Below, one piece after another: positions 21,361-31,805 of a DNA stretch of 64,000 bases. Each line of letters opens with the position of its first letter. Position 1 is the first letter of the stretch. The position numbers and the translations under genes were made by a program. The notes beneath the pieces were generated by a model. It searched no databases and was not told where the DNA came from. It was given only the letters and a program-made list of their open reading frames with translations. Source of the stretch: Taudactylus pleione (taxonomy: Eukaryota > Chordata > Amphibia > Anura > Myobatrachidae); contig JAUIMM010000124.1 of the NCBI GenBank assembly GCA_031769625.1, forward strand, positions 6,881,501 to 6,945,500. The letters are read 5' to 3'.

Positions 21361-21679
21361 TTTCCAAGTGCTATTTTCTATTCTGTAGGACTTTTTACTT
21401 TATATGTAGCTAAAGTATGCAGGAAATTTTGTAAGCCTGTCTGGCACTGCAATGGGAAGCAGCTTACTGTATTGGATCTTCCTCTCCAGCTTTCTACTTA
21501 GGCAGCCACAGTATACTTTTCTAAAAATGCTACCTGCTGTCTGAAAAGTGGTACTACACTATATTTGAGCCTCCTTACACATGTCCCGACATGTATATCT
21601 TGGCAGGGCTGGTTCTCTGATGGCATGAATGGCAGGCCATGGCTCAATTTTCACAAAGGTGTATGTGGACACATCTGTA

Positions 21680-21885
21680 TTCCGACATGGCATCGGTTTC
21701 TGGTAAGGACAATGGATAGGTCCGACCACGGGAAGGCATCTTCCCAGGTAACAAATCGATGGGACAATCCCATTCCTTATGGGGAGGTAAAATGTTAGCA
21801 TGTTTCTTGTAGAAAACATAGGTGAAAGATTGATATTCTTTAGGTATAGATGGAATCGCCAATGCCTGAATCTCTCTCACAGGTC
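21680..21885 (-). pseudogene. pol: Ty3/gypsy RT N-terminus
   Basis: On the minus strand it reads IPKEYQSFTYVFYKKHANIL, then PPHKEWDCPIDLLPGKMPSR and TYPLSLPETDAMSEY, where the inserted 8.4-kb element begins. PPH...CPIDLLPG...YPLS is the hallmark entry to RT in this vertebrate gypsy clade. The next RT residues are found at 13292 on the same strand. Confidence 0.85.
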
Positions 21886-22500
21886 AGATCTTCAGGAGGC
21901 AAGACCCTTGGCATTTCTCACTCCATGACTGAACCTGCATATTACTCCAATCAATTTGTCGGTTGTGCTTACGCAGCTAGGGGTGTCCGAGTATAATCTC
22001 ATGGGAAGCCTAGGGTATAATCAAGAAGCTGATATGTTCAACATAAAGGACCCCAATACAAACTAGAACAGGTTGAGTTCTTTTAGACACAGTCCTATTT
22101 GAAATAGGTCTACCATCAATAGAGGTCAAGGAGATAGCATGATCCAAGGTGATGCAAGGAATTTGTAATTTATCTGCCAAATAAAGGGACATGAAATTTT
22201 CTGCTGCCCCAGAATCCAGGAGGGCAGATACAATGACAGGACAAGACTTAATTTCCAGAGCTATTGACAAAACAGAATCATTCTGCTTTGGGGACGGAAG
22301 TAAGACTCCTAACTGTGTGTCCCCGGGACTAGTTAGGAACGGGCGTTTCCCAGCTTGCGGGTACAGGAAGCCACCAGGTGACCCGTGTCTCCACAAGATA
22401 GATAGACAAAGGTTCTTTTGAATGCCTTTCTGTCGTTCTTCTTTAGAAAGACGGGTATGATTAACCTGCATGGGTTCTTCATCAATTGGATATGAACTGG
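21886..22500 (-). pseudogene. Ty3/gypsy nucleocapsid-protease region
   Basis: On the minus strand the frame opens with the gag/NC remnant MQVNHTRLSKEERQ. The zinc knuckle is destroyed by a frameshift: only CLSILWRHGSPGG remains where a CxxCG knuckle is expected. It then reads FLTSPGDTQLGVLLPSPKQ and the protease active-site segment VSALLDSGAAENFM (D-S-G), followed by LTSIDGRPISN. After a stop at about 22010 the second protease part continues in another frame with EIILGHP and NRQIDWSNMQVQSW. Function: maturation of Gag-Pol in an active element; here it is broken. Confidence 0.82.
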
Positions 22501-22676
22501 ACCTGTATAAATCTGTTAAATTGGAGGCACCCTGCAGCAGTATAAAAGAGGTTTGCCAGCCTCAGAAATGAGCAGAATAACAAGAAAAATACTGTGCTGG
22601 TGTGTCCTTGTCAAAACACATATAAACACATAGTATAGATATTCTCATATATTTTATTAAAATTGATCCTATATTA
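22501..22676 (-). other. Unassigned 176 bp between gypsy protease and the foldback element
   Basis: The remainder of the gag-protease junction should be here, but the sequence is AT-rich and no longer aligns to the family in any frame I can read. It may be a small deletion plus filler DNA. Confidence 0.35.
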
Positions 22677-23216
22677 CTAATATTCATAAAACAACAATAA
22701 GACTCAATCTCATCAATAAACCTGTTGAGTGCAGGGATTCCTAATACACATCACAGTAATTCCATTGCCAAGTGGCAAATGGTACAGTATGTGGAAAGAT
22801 ATATATCCAATGGGGGACTTAATGCAACAATGTCCCATACAAAAATAAATGAAAAAGAAAAAATACTGTCATTCACGGGGAGATGAAATAGCATGAGCCA
22901 TGATGAAATAAAAGTCCAGCACTTGATATAAATCCAAGCAAGGAAACATTAGTTGTAGATCATACCTTGCAAATAGGCTTAGGAGAAGTGTGTAGCTGGG
23001 CACACTTCCCTTGGAGTGGGTGCGATCAGACATTGTCCAGCTATACACTTCTCCTAAGCCTATTTGCAAGGTATGATCTACAACTAATTGGATACATATC
23101 TTTCCATATACCATTTGCCACTTGCCAATGGAATTACTGTGATGTGTATTAGGAATCCCTGCACTCAACAGGTTTATTGAGGAGATTGGGTCTTATTGTT
23201 GTTTTATGAATATTAG
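22677..23216. mobile_element. 540-bp foldback element inserted in gypsy gag
   Basis: CTAATATTCATAA at 22677 and its inverse ending at 23216 begin inverted arms of about 135 bp (22677-22812 with 23087-23216). A second inverted pair lies inside (22953-22998 with 23038-23085, around GCAAATAGGCTTAGGAGAAG). The transcript could fold into a long hairpin. No target duplication was found. It splits gypsy gag after a KVAYIVSNI segment. Confidence 0.75.
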
Positions 23217-23588
23217 ACACAATATAGGCCACTTTAGTTATAGTAGTAGGGAAATTGGAGGGTTCTAAAGTAAAATGTACATCACACTGGTTGAGAAATC
23301 CACGACACAGTTTAGGATTGCCAACAAACTTCCCAGGTGCAGGTAAATAAAAACGAGGAGGAACTCCAGAGGCAGATACCACAAAAGTGAAGGTAGGAGT
23401 AACTGCAGGCATACTTGCAGTAGTTAGTGTAGCTTGTAAGGTATACTGATGGAGTGCCATATCCTGCACATACGGTGCTAATTGTTGTTGCATAGTTCCC
23501 AATCCTTCCAGGCGAGAAGCCATGCCATGAATTAAATCTGTTCTGGACTCCAGTCCAGTGGCCAAATCCATTAGGCCAGTGCAAACTG
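23217..23588 (-). pseudogene. gag: Ty3/gypsy Gag N-terminal part
   Basis: On the minus strand it reads CTGLMDLATGLESRTDLIHG, then LEGLGTMQQQLAPYVQDMAL, PPRFYLPAPGKFVGNPKLCR and GFLNQCDVHFTLEPSNFPTT. These match the start of the retrotransposon Gag of this clade, with the P-x-x-F...G-N-P-x-x-C...F-L-N-Q-C core of the capsid region. It is open but cut at both ends, by the foldback on the left and the MITE on the right. The ATG of the 167-codon frame lies in the MITE and is not the true start. Confidence 0.8.
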
Positions 23589-23591
23589 TTA

Positions 23592-25347
23592 GGGGTAAAT
23601 ATACTAAGCTGAGAGTTTGGGAGAGTTTGCAAACTCTGGAGAGTTTGGGCATTTTTTCCTACTCTCAAATTTACTAATGTCAAACTCGGGAGAGAGATCT
23701 CCTTTGCTACGGGAAAATACTGGAGTTAGCAAACTCTCTTCAATTCATCATCAGCAAAACTCGAGAACCTTTCACTGGTGAAGATAGGATTCTGGAATTT
23801 ACCAAGCAGAGAGTTTGTAAACTCTCATGAGATGGGAAAACTCTCCTGTAAAAACTTATGAAATAAATTCACCTGCCTGTGATCTGAGAGTTTGTCAGAA
23901 ACATACACAGATCACTGTGATCCATGTATGTTTCTACCTGTAAATTTTTTAAAAAAAGGTTTAAAGTAAAAAAAAAAAAATTACATAGGGCCCCCCTCCT
24001 AAAGCTTAACCAGCTCGAGACTTGCCAGCCAGCGGCCGCTCATTGGCTGGGACCCACGTGGAGCAGACGCTCATTGGCTAAGTCCACGTGGGTCCCAGCC
24101 AAAGAGCGGCTGCTAATGTGAAGCCGCCACTGATTGGCTTGCACCAGGCACTAATGATACCTTATTCTCCCTGAGCTGTCATTAGCGTTACTGTATCTAC
24201 ATGCTGTAGCATGTAGATACAGTGTGTCCAGGGCCCTATTTGGATTACTGTGGAGAACATCGTGGGACAAAAGGTGAGTACTGGATCTTTTTTTACAGGT
24301 ACTTCCATTGGATACTTTACGTTGAGAAGGGGACGTGAACATCTGGCAGCAGGTGAATGTATGTGAGTGTGTATGGATGTAATAAATCTTTATTTTCACG
24401 GTGTGTGTCTTTTTTTACACATTTCTTTACAGGTGAACTACACATACCAGCAGGCCCTTAATGTCCCACATGCTGTTATTTGTGGTTCTCCAAGTACCAG
24501 CATGTGGGGAAGGCTTGCTGGGACCTGCAGTTCTACTGTAAAGACAATGTTGTTCATTCTATTTTTAACACTACACCTACACTATCAACCTGCCACCCAC
24601 CGCCCAGGGGTGGCAGGGATAGACCCGGGCTATCAGCCTAGGAAATCGGTGCCATGGAGAGGGGGACCCCTTTATTGGGTGTGTCCTCAACTCCCCAGGG
24701 ATCCCTAGCCTGGGCTGACCAGCGGTCAAGATTGATGCTACAGCTGTGGGGCCCGGTGAAAGGGCTCATCAGCCCCCCGCTAGGAAGGGTCCAGAGCTGG
24801 TTTTAAATATAGGAGTGACCTCATGCAAACATTTTTCAACCTATATTTAAAACCAGGTCTGCCTGGTGCTGGTTCTTAAATTGCGGTGGAACCCTACTCA
24901 TTTTGTTCCCCGTAATTTTAAGAACCAGGACTAGCTGGCAGGTTCGGGGCTGGTTAAGCTTTAGGGGGGGGGGAGGCTATGTCATTTTAAAAAAAAAACT
25001 TTTATCACGTTTTTTTACAAGCTAGAACACAAGCAGCTTACACATATCTCACTGTTATGTGCAGACTGCTTGCTCTGGAGAGTTTTGCAGAGAGAAGACA
25101 CTGCAATCTCGGGTGAGTCATCTCCTGCAAAACCTGCTACTCTGGGGAGAAATCTCCTGCAATACCTGCTTATCGGGAGTGAAATCTCGTTCTGCTTCAC
25201 CATCGGCCATCTCAGTCTCAGCTAAACTCACTTCTTTGTAAATTTACGAGTCTTAGGAGGTTCAAATCACCTGAGTTTAGGTGAAGCTAATCGAGTTGAA
25301 AAAAAAAAGCAAACTCTCCCAGACTCGATTCTCAGTAAATTTATCCC
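23592..25347. mobile_element. GGGGTAAAT-ended MITE/composite, TTA target
   Basis: The left end GGGGTAAATATACTAAG and the right end CTCAGTAAATTTATCCC are inverted, with GAGAGTTT / AACTCTC blocks following at each side. TTA stands at 23589-23591 and 25348-25350, a 3-bp duplication as in PIF/Harbinger-type elements. The interior (about 23990-25010) is a copy of the ATTGGCT-palindrome family, including GACCCACGTGG hairpin arms at 24047-24092. No transposase. Confidence 0.65.
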
Positions 25348-25350
25348 TTA

Positions 25351-26185
25351 TAGGGGAATTCAATATGGAGCAAAAACTCAGTTTTTGCGTTAATATCGCA
25401 CCTATGACGTCATTATCGCAGGTTTTAGTTTTACACTGTATTCAATTTCAAAGACTTTTCGCAGGTTCGAAAAGTCTTTGAAAAAAAACGGGGATAACTT
25501 TTCACCACTGAATAGATGGCGAAAAAAAATGCAGAATTGGGGTTTAGGGGTGCAGGCTTAAAAAAAATAGCCTGCACCCCTGGGAATGACATTTTAAAAA
25601 TAACTGTCAAAAAATTAAAAAAAATAGGGACACCCCAAAAAATTAATTTAAAAATTGGGGTGAAAAAAAAAAATGGGAAAAAATGTTTAAAAAAAAGGGA
25701 AATAGGTTCAGGGCTATTCTGCAAGTATGCGGCAGGTGTATTCTAGAATAGGCTATTAGCGTCAGGTGCATAGTTGCAGAATGTTTAAAAACTTACTTTA
25801 GGGACATAAAAATATGCTAGTACCCATTTTCATGTACCCCAAATTTGATGGGACCACTTAAAAAAATGAAAAAAATAACCCAAGTGCTCTTCTGCAACAC
25901 TTCTTCAATGTCGGGAAAAAAACACCTGCTGCGGCTATTTAAATCCCCGACTTTCACCCATAGTGATCCCCCATGTTTTTACAACTTTAGGGGGGTCCTA
26001 CAATTTTTTCAAGGAAAATTTCATAGTTTATCGCAAATCCCACTTCGCCAGCTCCCGTTTTCGTAGATTTTATATTGAATACGGGGATAAAGCGGGCGCG
26101 CGCCCGATACTTTATCCCTGAAAAATCTCAGATGTGGCGCGAAAAGTCAAGCATGGACTTTTTGCTCCCATATTGAATACCCCTC
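25351..26185. mobile_element. GGGGTATTCAATATGG MITE, TTA target, in tandem with the previous one
   Basis: The left end TAGGGGAATTCAATATGGAG and the right end ATATTGAATACCCCTC are inverted. Internal inverted stretches include GCAAAAACTC / TTTTTGCTCC and CATTATCGC blocks. TTA at 25348-25350 and 26186-26188 flank it, so it shares a TTA with its left neighbour. The frames across it (ITVKKLKK-like lysine-rich) come from A-rich tracts. A truncated relative lies at 38526-39250. Confidence 0.72.
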
Positions 26186-26188
26186 TTA

Positions 26189-26990
26189 GAGTCTGTGTTT
26201 GTTGTGGACCCTGGGTGGAAACAGGAGTAAACACCTGAACAGGTTTAAACTGAAAAGTAAGTTATTTAATGTGGATGTTGGTAGAAATGAACAATAAGGT
26301 AACTAAAGTCCAGTAATAACAAACTAATAACTGTAGCAGGAGGAAACTGTAGTGAGTGGGAATAAATAAATGTCCAGTACAGTGACAGAGATGAATAAGG
26401 TGAATCCAGATAGACTGTAAAGGTGAAATGGAAATCCTGGTATGCAGAGTAATGGCTTGAGAGGGATATCCGGAAAGGCTGTGATGTTGGCTGTACAGGA
26501 ATGGGCTAACTGAGGAGACAGGTTCAGGCAGAGTGGGTCTAGTGGAAGGTGCAGGGCGATCTCCAGCAGAGTGCTAGGCAAGGCAGAGCGGTGCAGGCTG
26601 CTGGGAGCTGTAGGCAGATAAGGAGCTAGGACAAGCACCGGGGCACAGGTCTCAGGTTCAGGAGTGGAGGAACTCTCTCACAGCTGACGCTGTGAAACAC
26701 GTTGCAGTGGCAACTACAGGGCACTCCAAACACCATTAAGTACCCAGAAACAGAATGTGATAGGCTACAGAGAGCAGGTGACCCACAGATGATTGGCCTG
26801 CTATGTCACATGGCCAAAGACAACATGGTGGCGCCCAGACAGCCGTGACGCAGAGACTTACCCCTGTCAGGACGGCCCAACGCCGGCAGACCTCTGAGTA
26901 CAAGCAATGCCAATCTCCACACGCCAGTGCCACAGCGCCCTCTCCAGTAAGGACTGCAAACCTCCACGTTGCGAAACCTGTGTCGTTACA
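26189..26990 (-). mobile_element. LTR of the minus-strand Ty3/gypsy element (5' LTR)
   Basis: Read on the minus strand it begins TGTAACGACACAGG at 26990. It passes a CCAATCATC box near 26790 and an ATTAAATAA polyadenylation-like motif at about 26263-26272, and reaches the MITE at 26188 with its last bases lost or displaced. It lies directly upstream of gag in the right orientation. The layout resembles the intact solo LTR at 48148-48865, but the sequence differs. The 3' LTR is not present in the window. Confidence 0.65.
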
Positions 26991-27480
26991 CAAGTTCTGC
27001 AGCCGACAACTCTCTGTAAATTACGGAATGGGTATGATGTCCCAGTGGTTCATATCCCGACGCCGGCAGCCCGAAGGGATAAGATCCCGATTAACCCTAA
27101 CCTTCCCCCCTAGTGCCTAACCCTGACCTCTCCCCGGGGGTGCCTAACCCTAACCCCCCTTACCGCACCTTAAACCTGTTCCTCCCGGGGATTCCTAACT
27201 CTAACCCCCCTCGGGGGTGCCTAACCCTAACCTCCCCCCAAAACCTAACCCAAACCAGCTATGCTCCCTATACCTAACCCTCCCCCCCAAGCATAATGCT
27301 AAAGGCGCCCCGGACTTAGCTCATTTGGGCTGGCATCCTTCAGCATTCTGGCTATGGGACTAAGATAGGCGTCAGTATTTTGATGCCTATCTTAATTCCC
27401 TTGTCGAGATTCGGATGTTGGTATTGAGACCGTAAATTACATGTCACTACTAATGTAAAATATTGAGGACATACGGTATT
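26991..27480. repeat. DNA element with a telomere-like CCTAACCCTAA minisatellite
   Basis: After a CCCGACGCCGGCAGCCCG segment, 27090-27285 is an array of units such as GGGGTGCCTAACCCTAACCC. Beyond it lies an AAGATAGGCGTCAGTATTTT hairpin (27362-27394). The array resembles the vertebrate telomere C-strand with a G-rich spacer. A G-strand version with similar spacers lies at 60985-61285, so this is an interspersed family and not a telomere. Confidence 0.6.
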
Positions 27481-27544
27481 TCATAACTCCCCCATAATAT
27501 TAAAAAAAAATATATATATATTTAAAATAAAACTATTAGGACCT

Positions 27545-28112
27545 AACTTATGAAGAGTACTCAGGAGCTCAGACGCGCTCGCTAAGATGCATACTCTCGC
27601 TGCTGCCAATGGTATGCATTGTGCGCATGCCTTAGTAAAAGTTCACAATACATTCGCTCGCTGCGCATAGACAGCCAAGCAGAGTGAGTGACAGGGGAAG
27701 CCGTTTGTGGTGATAACAGGGGCTGGCCATTAAAAACGGGGGAGTGGAGGTGCAAATGCAGGCGAGCATCTCAACGGCGTATTGGAGGTGTGCATAATTA
27801 TAAGACAGCATCATAGTACACGTCACTTGGCTTGTTTTTACACTGAAGTGCTCGCAGTGCTTGCGGCAGAGTATGGTCAACCTGAAGCGCTACCGATGGT
27901 CATGACGTGCACAAATGGGCGATGTACCGATGGGCATGACGTGCACAAATGGGTGTCTTAAAACAGGTTAGTGGGTGTCTGCATACACCATGTGATCGCT
28001 CGCTAAGGAATACTGGACGTGCTAATGTATTGCTGTGCGGTAGCACTGCCTACGCAATTTGCATACACATCGTGCGAGCGATCGCATCTAGCGAGCGGCT
28101 CTGAATCAGGCC
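27545..28112. mobile_element. GGCCTGATTCAGA family MITE (copy 2)
   Basis: The right end is GAGCGGCTCTGAATCAGGCC; the left end GCTCAGACGCGCTCGCTAAG pairs with it only in part. GCTCGCTAAGATGC / GCATCTAGCGAGC inverted subterminal blocks link it to the copy at 49585-50192. No coding. Confidence 0.55.
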
Positions 28113-28511
28113 CTCAGTCTGCTATATATTCACTGCTGCACCTAGCTGGTCATCCCAGTACACATTAATATGCATACCTACTTTCCACTTTCACCTACTC
28201 TCCATTGCTTAAAAGTAAAACAATCTGTAGTGGCGCACAGCGCAATAGTGTAAATGTCACAAATATTCTCTCTTTAAAAACACCTTGTTCATTAAATCCA
28301 ATTTCTAGTTTTTCCCCTAAATGACTGCTTGGTGTACAGTATACTCATTTATGGTAAAAATTAAACATAACAGACAGAAGACATTGGGTCTGTCTTTAAT
28401 ACATTTAACACTTTTGTGTGTTTGAGTCTTCTACATTGGGCAAAGAGCATTTACATACAGTATGCACATCAGGTCTGCAATAAAGGTGTCCCACTGTTTC
28501 CCATATAAGAC
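28113..28511. other. Spacer without recognisable features
   Basis: About 400 bp of ordinary AT-rich sequence between two MITEs. Confidence 0.5.
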
Positions 28512-28940
28512 TCTGGCCCTCATTCAGAGTCAGTCGCAAGAAGCGATCGCTCTCCCTGAATTACCACCCACAGCTTAGCGACCGACCAGGGTGATGGTCG
28601 GGGCTTGAGACGAGACCCTAAGGTTGGGTCTCGGCAACCGCAAGCCCCAGGGAGCTTCCTGCTCTGCTGATGTCAGTGTGGCCACCCACCAAACGGCAAG
28701 CGTTCCGTTAGAAACGCCTCCATTTGTGTAGCCACCTCCCAGCCCAGCCTACAAAACGGGCCGAGCTGTCGATCAACATCGACAGTCGGCCCTTTTGTAG
28801 TGAGCTCCGGAGCAAGAGAGTTTCTCTCTCGCTCCGGGGTCTTGCACACACGCAGTGCAGCTGCTGCGCGTGTGCAGGACCAAAGCATCGACACGGTTGC
28901 GAGCGCGCAGCGCTTGCGACCGGGTCTGAATGAGGTCCTC
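28512..28940. mobile_element. GGCCTGATTCAGA family MITE (copy 3)
   Basis: The ends GGCCCTCATTCAGAGTCAGT and GCGACCGGGTCTGAATGAGG are inverted, as are internal GTCGCAAG / CTTGCGAC and GGGCCGAGCTGTCGATCAAC-type blocks. Its interior parallels copies 1 and 9 (42588-43137). Confidence 0.65.
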
Positions 28941-29012
28941 TATTTCCATTCTAAACCTATGCACAGTGGGAGAAATCAGAATGTGCACATTAGGTGGCCA
29001 GTGAGTTGATTT

Positions 29013-29440
29013 TGGCCCTGATTCAGCAAGAAACGCAATTACAAAGCTACACGCAGGCAGCTTTGCAATTGCGTCCTTGTAATAATGCAAATGCAGCAGG
29101 AGGTGTATGACACCCCCTGCTAGATTTGCGATCCCAGCACTGCAATGGAGGTCGCAGTGCTGGGATCACCATCGCGACCATCGGTCTGGCCAGCTTGTGA
29201 GCCCAGGATACTGCGTTGATCAACGCAGATCCTGTGCTGACCGCTCCCAGAAAACGGGGCATGTACACCAGTTTCTGGGAACGGTGCCCGCCCCCACACC
29301 GCCCCTTAATTGCCTCTGCCTGTCAATCAGTCAGAGGCATTCAAGGGCTAGAGTGCATGTGAGCAGGACCCATTCTGCACACTCGCAGAATAGGTCCTGC
29401 ACATGCGCAGACTCCCGATAATACAAAAACACCAGTGACT
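29013..29440. mobile_element. GGCCTGATTCAGC-type element (copy 4)
   Basis: Starts GGCCCTGATTCAGCAAG. The interior has CAGTGCTGGGATCACCATCG and CGACCATCGGTCTGGCCAGC, which recur inverted at 35995-36070. The right terminus is not clear. Confidence 0.5.
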
Positions 29441-29784
29441 CTGCATGTCAAATATTGTCAGGTTTAATGTGCTGTGCTCAGCAGCACTTGCACATGTGGG
29501 GGGAGAAAATGGATAGATCTTGCTTTCATTTACAGGGAACATGAGTACATACAGCAGGTAATGTCCAACAGATGCTGCCATTGCAATCTTTTAGATCCTG
29601 TCAACAAGTACAGTAAGCAAAGATGTGATGATGTCAACGCCCAGGCTAGTATCACTTGCTATTGCATGGTCTATTATGTGTTCTACTTCTCTAAAGAGAA
29701 CCTGTCACCAAGTTCCACATTTTTATTAGCTCATTACATACTAACTTGCAGTGAGGTATAAATAAAGCCAGACTGAGAGCATAG
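29441..29784. other. Spacer without recognisable features
   Basis: About 340 bp of unremarkable sequence. The frames here are short and share no motif with a known family. Confidence 0.45.
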
Positions 29785-30298
29785 GGCTTTTTTCAGATTG
29801 GTTGGCAAGGCTGCGTTCGCACGCACCACGCTCGCTGAGAAAATATGCTAATGAATACAAACACACGGCAACCGCAGCACTATACCAAGATGCCCATCAC
29901 TGTGTAAAGCCACCCACTTCCCATGACATGCATCTGCAAGTCAGCGAAAACATTGGTACCACTGAGTAACATCAGAACCATCCGCACAGTTGTGATTGAC
30001 CTGACCCTACTGCAGAAACTGCTAAACTTCCTGTCACCATCTAGACTTCTGCCAGCGTATGCTGTCGCAGGGGCTTAATTATGCATGCCCATATAATGGC
30101 GTTCTCTGACCACTCCCCGTCACCACCCTCAAACAGTCACTTACTGTCATTCACTGTGTGAAGACTCTGCATGCTTCCTGATTGCTGTGGCCGGTTTATG
30201 CACGCACACTGCATCTTATACGTATGCGCAGAATGAAAACATAGGCTGGCTGCGTACGAACGAACGCAGCCTTGCGAACCAACCTAAATCAGGCCCAT
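29785..30298. mobile_element. GGCCTGATT family MITE (copy 5)
   Basis: Inverted ends: TTGGTTGGCAAGGCTGCGTT near 29797-29816 and AACGCAGCCTTGCGAACCAA near 30266-30285, followed by CCTAAATCAGGCCC. The interior includes GCGTTCGC / GAACGAACGC and palindromic TGCGCA stretches. Confidence 0.6.
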
Positions 30299-31599
30299 AG
30301 TGCATAGAGAGCTCTGTATAAACCACTTAACTGAGAATTTATTTTTTTAAAAACTGCTGAGAAATTGTCATTTTTTTATGAGTGAATTAGGTGAAGAACA
30401 TCTATTTCAACTTATCCAAATTGATTTAATAAAAACAAAAGTTTTTTTTTTTTTTTTAATATTTGTAAAAAATTTGTTTTTTTTCAAACATAGGAATATC
30501 GGATCACCACCATCCGAACATTGAGAACATCAGAAACATTGAAACTTTCATTTTTACAGTAGCTTCAGGCACCAGGTACACTTTAGGGGATCAGGGCGGG
30601 TTAATTACCTTTTTTCCAGCGGCTGCTAATCTCTGTAGCTGCTGGGTGTGGGGTGTTCTGTTGTATTGACCGATCAGCAGTGATCGGCAGCATAGCAGAT
30701 ACTGGTGGAGAGTGCAGGGAAGCAGAGGGACTGGAAGGTCCCTCTGAGTGCAGCAGCTGCTGGAAGATCATCTTCCTGCACCCCCCACACTGTTTATCTG
30801 ACTGGTTGGATTACCGCGACCAGATCAGACAACACACTGCCTGGTGTGGTTGGAAAAATGCGACCATGCCAGGCCATACTTGCCGACATTCAGCTCCTTA
30901 CTTCCGGGAGGGGTGTGGCTGGACAGTGACACTGTATTGGGGACGGGGCGTGATCGTGGCCCCACCCCCTCTTCACAATGCCGAAATTAAAGGCATTGTG
31001 AAGCAGGGGGCGGAGCCACGATGACGCAATTCAGCGCAAATCACGTCACCGCCCTCCCCCCCCTTTTGCGGGGGTTTCTATAATTAGTGCACGGGGGGGG
31101 GTCGACGGCCACCGGGAGGCTTGCCTGCCTTTCCGGGGGGGTGGGAGTGGCACCCGATGTTGTGGAGGGTAGGCAAGCCTTTGCCAGGTAAGTGGTTAAA
31201 TACATGCATGTGAGTTTACCCTGATTATGAAAACATGTCCCTATTTATTCCAAGTCATTTTCTGATTGAATTATCCATATAATGTAAATATGCCTCAATA
31301 CAGTAACCTCCATTAAAGCAGTGAACAAAAAATAAATTCCCTGGCTTTAAGATGCACCAAATTCTCAACATATTTACCTTCAGGCCACATCTCCACCCAA
31401 GATAAATGATAACCGCAAACAAAGTACAAGGTTCAAGAGTGTAAATTTAACACACCCAGAGCCTAAAAACCAACAAAACTTCTTTCTCTGACAGGTTAGT
31501 AATTATTGAGTTTATCTGTCATTGTCACATTCACACTCTTTAGGTTAACAGGGTCAGCATCTTAAGGAGGGGTCTTGCCTGTTCTAAATCTTGCTAAAG
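30299..31599. other. Intronic stretch with poly-T and a GC-rich hairpin block
   Basis: 30430-30485 is T-rich. 30580-31195 is GC-rich and includes a hairpin around 30955-31020 (GGCCCCACCCC / GGGGCGGAGCC around CACAATGCC). This GC-rich block looks like a repeat, but its ends are not visible. The rest is AT-rich with no gene. Confidence 0.4.
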
Positions 31600-31805
31600 G
31601 ACTAAAGGCCTGATTCTCAGAGATGTACCCATACCCAATAGTTTGCGTACAACTCCGATTGTTGGAGATCTGCTCATGATCTGCACTGCACATGTGCAGG
31701 TCTCCTTCTGCAACTATGGTCGCAGTGCTACTAAGGTGCAGCATAATTGAAATGTTGCAATGGTTTGGAGGTGAGGAATAGGTGGCGATGGCCAGAGTTC
31801 CTGAA
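31600..31805. mobile_element. GGCCTGATTC family element, truncated (copy 6)
   Basis: Begins AGGCCTGATTCTCAGAG and runs through GCACATGTGCAGGTCTCC and GTCGCAGTGCTAC segments typical of the family. It is cut off by the hAT element that starts at about 31816. Confidence 0.5.

Larger units (their letters stand above)
13295..21677. mobile_element. 8.4-kb inverted-repeat-bounded DNA element inserted in gypsy RT (TA target)
   Basis: The left end starts CAGATGTGTCCACATACACC and the right end is its exact inverse for 22 bp; similarity continues at about 80% for 45-50 bp (through CCATGG). TA stands outside both ends (13293-13294 and 21678-21679). The outer flanks are consecutive codons of gypsy RT, and the RT frame reads straight across if one TA copy is kept, so the boundaries are exact. 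CAG...CTG ends with a TA duplication point to the Tc1/mariner-like superfamily. No transposase frame is present, so it is non-autonomous. The interior holds a tandem duplication, tRNA-like modules, minisatellites and a Penelope insert. Confidence 0.82.

Noticed and set aside
27090..27285. Telomere or chromosome-fusion remnant
   Set aside because: Repeats are interrupted by spacers, and a second copy with related flanks occurs at 60985 on the other strand, so it is an interspersed element.
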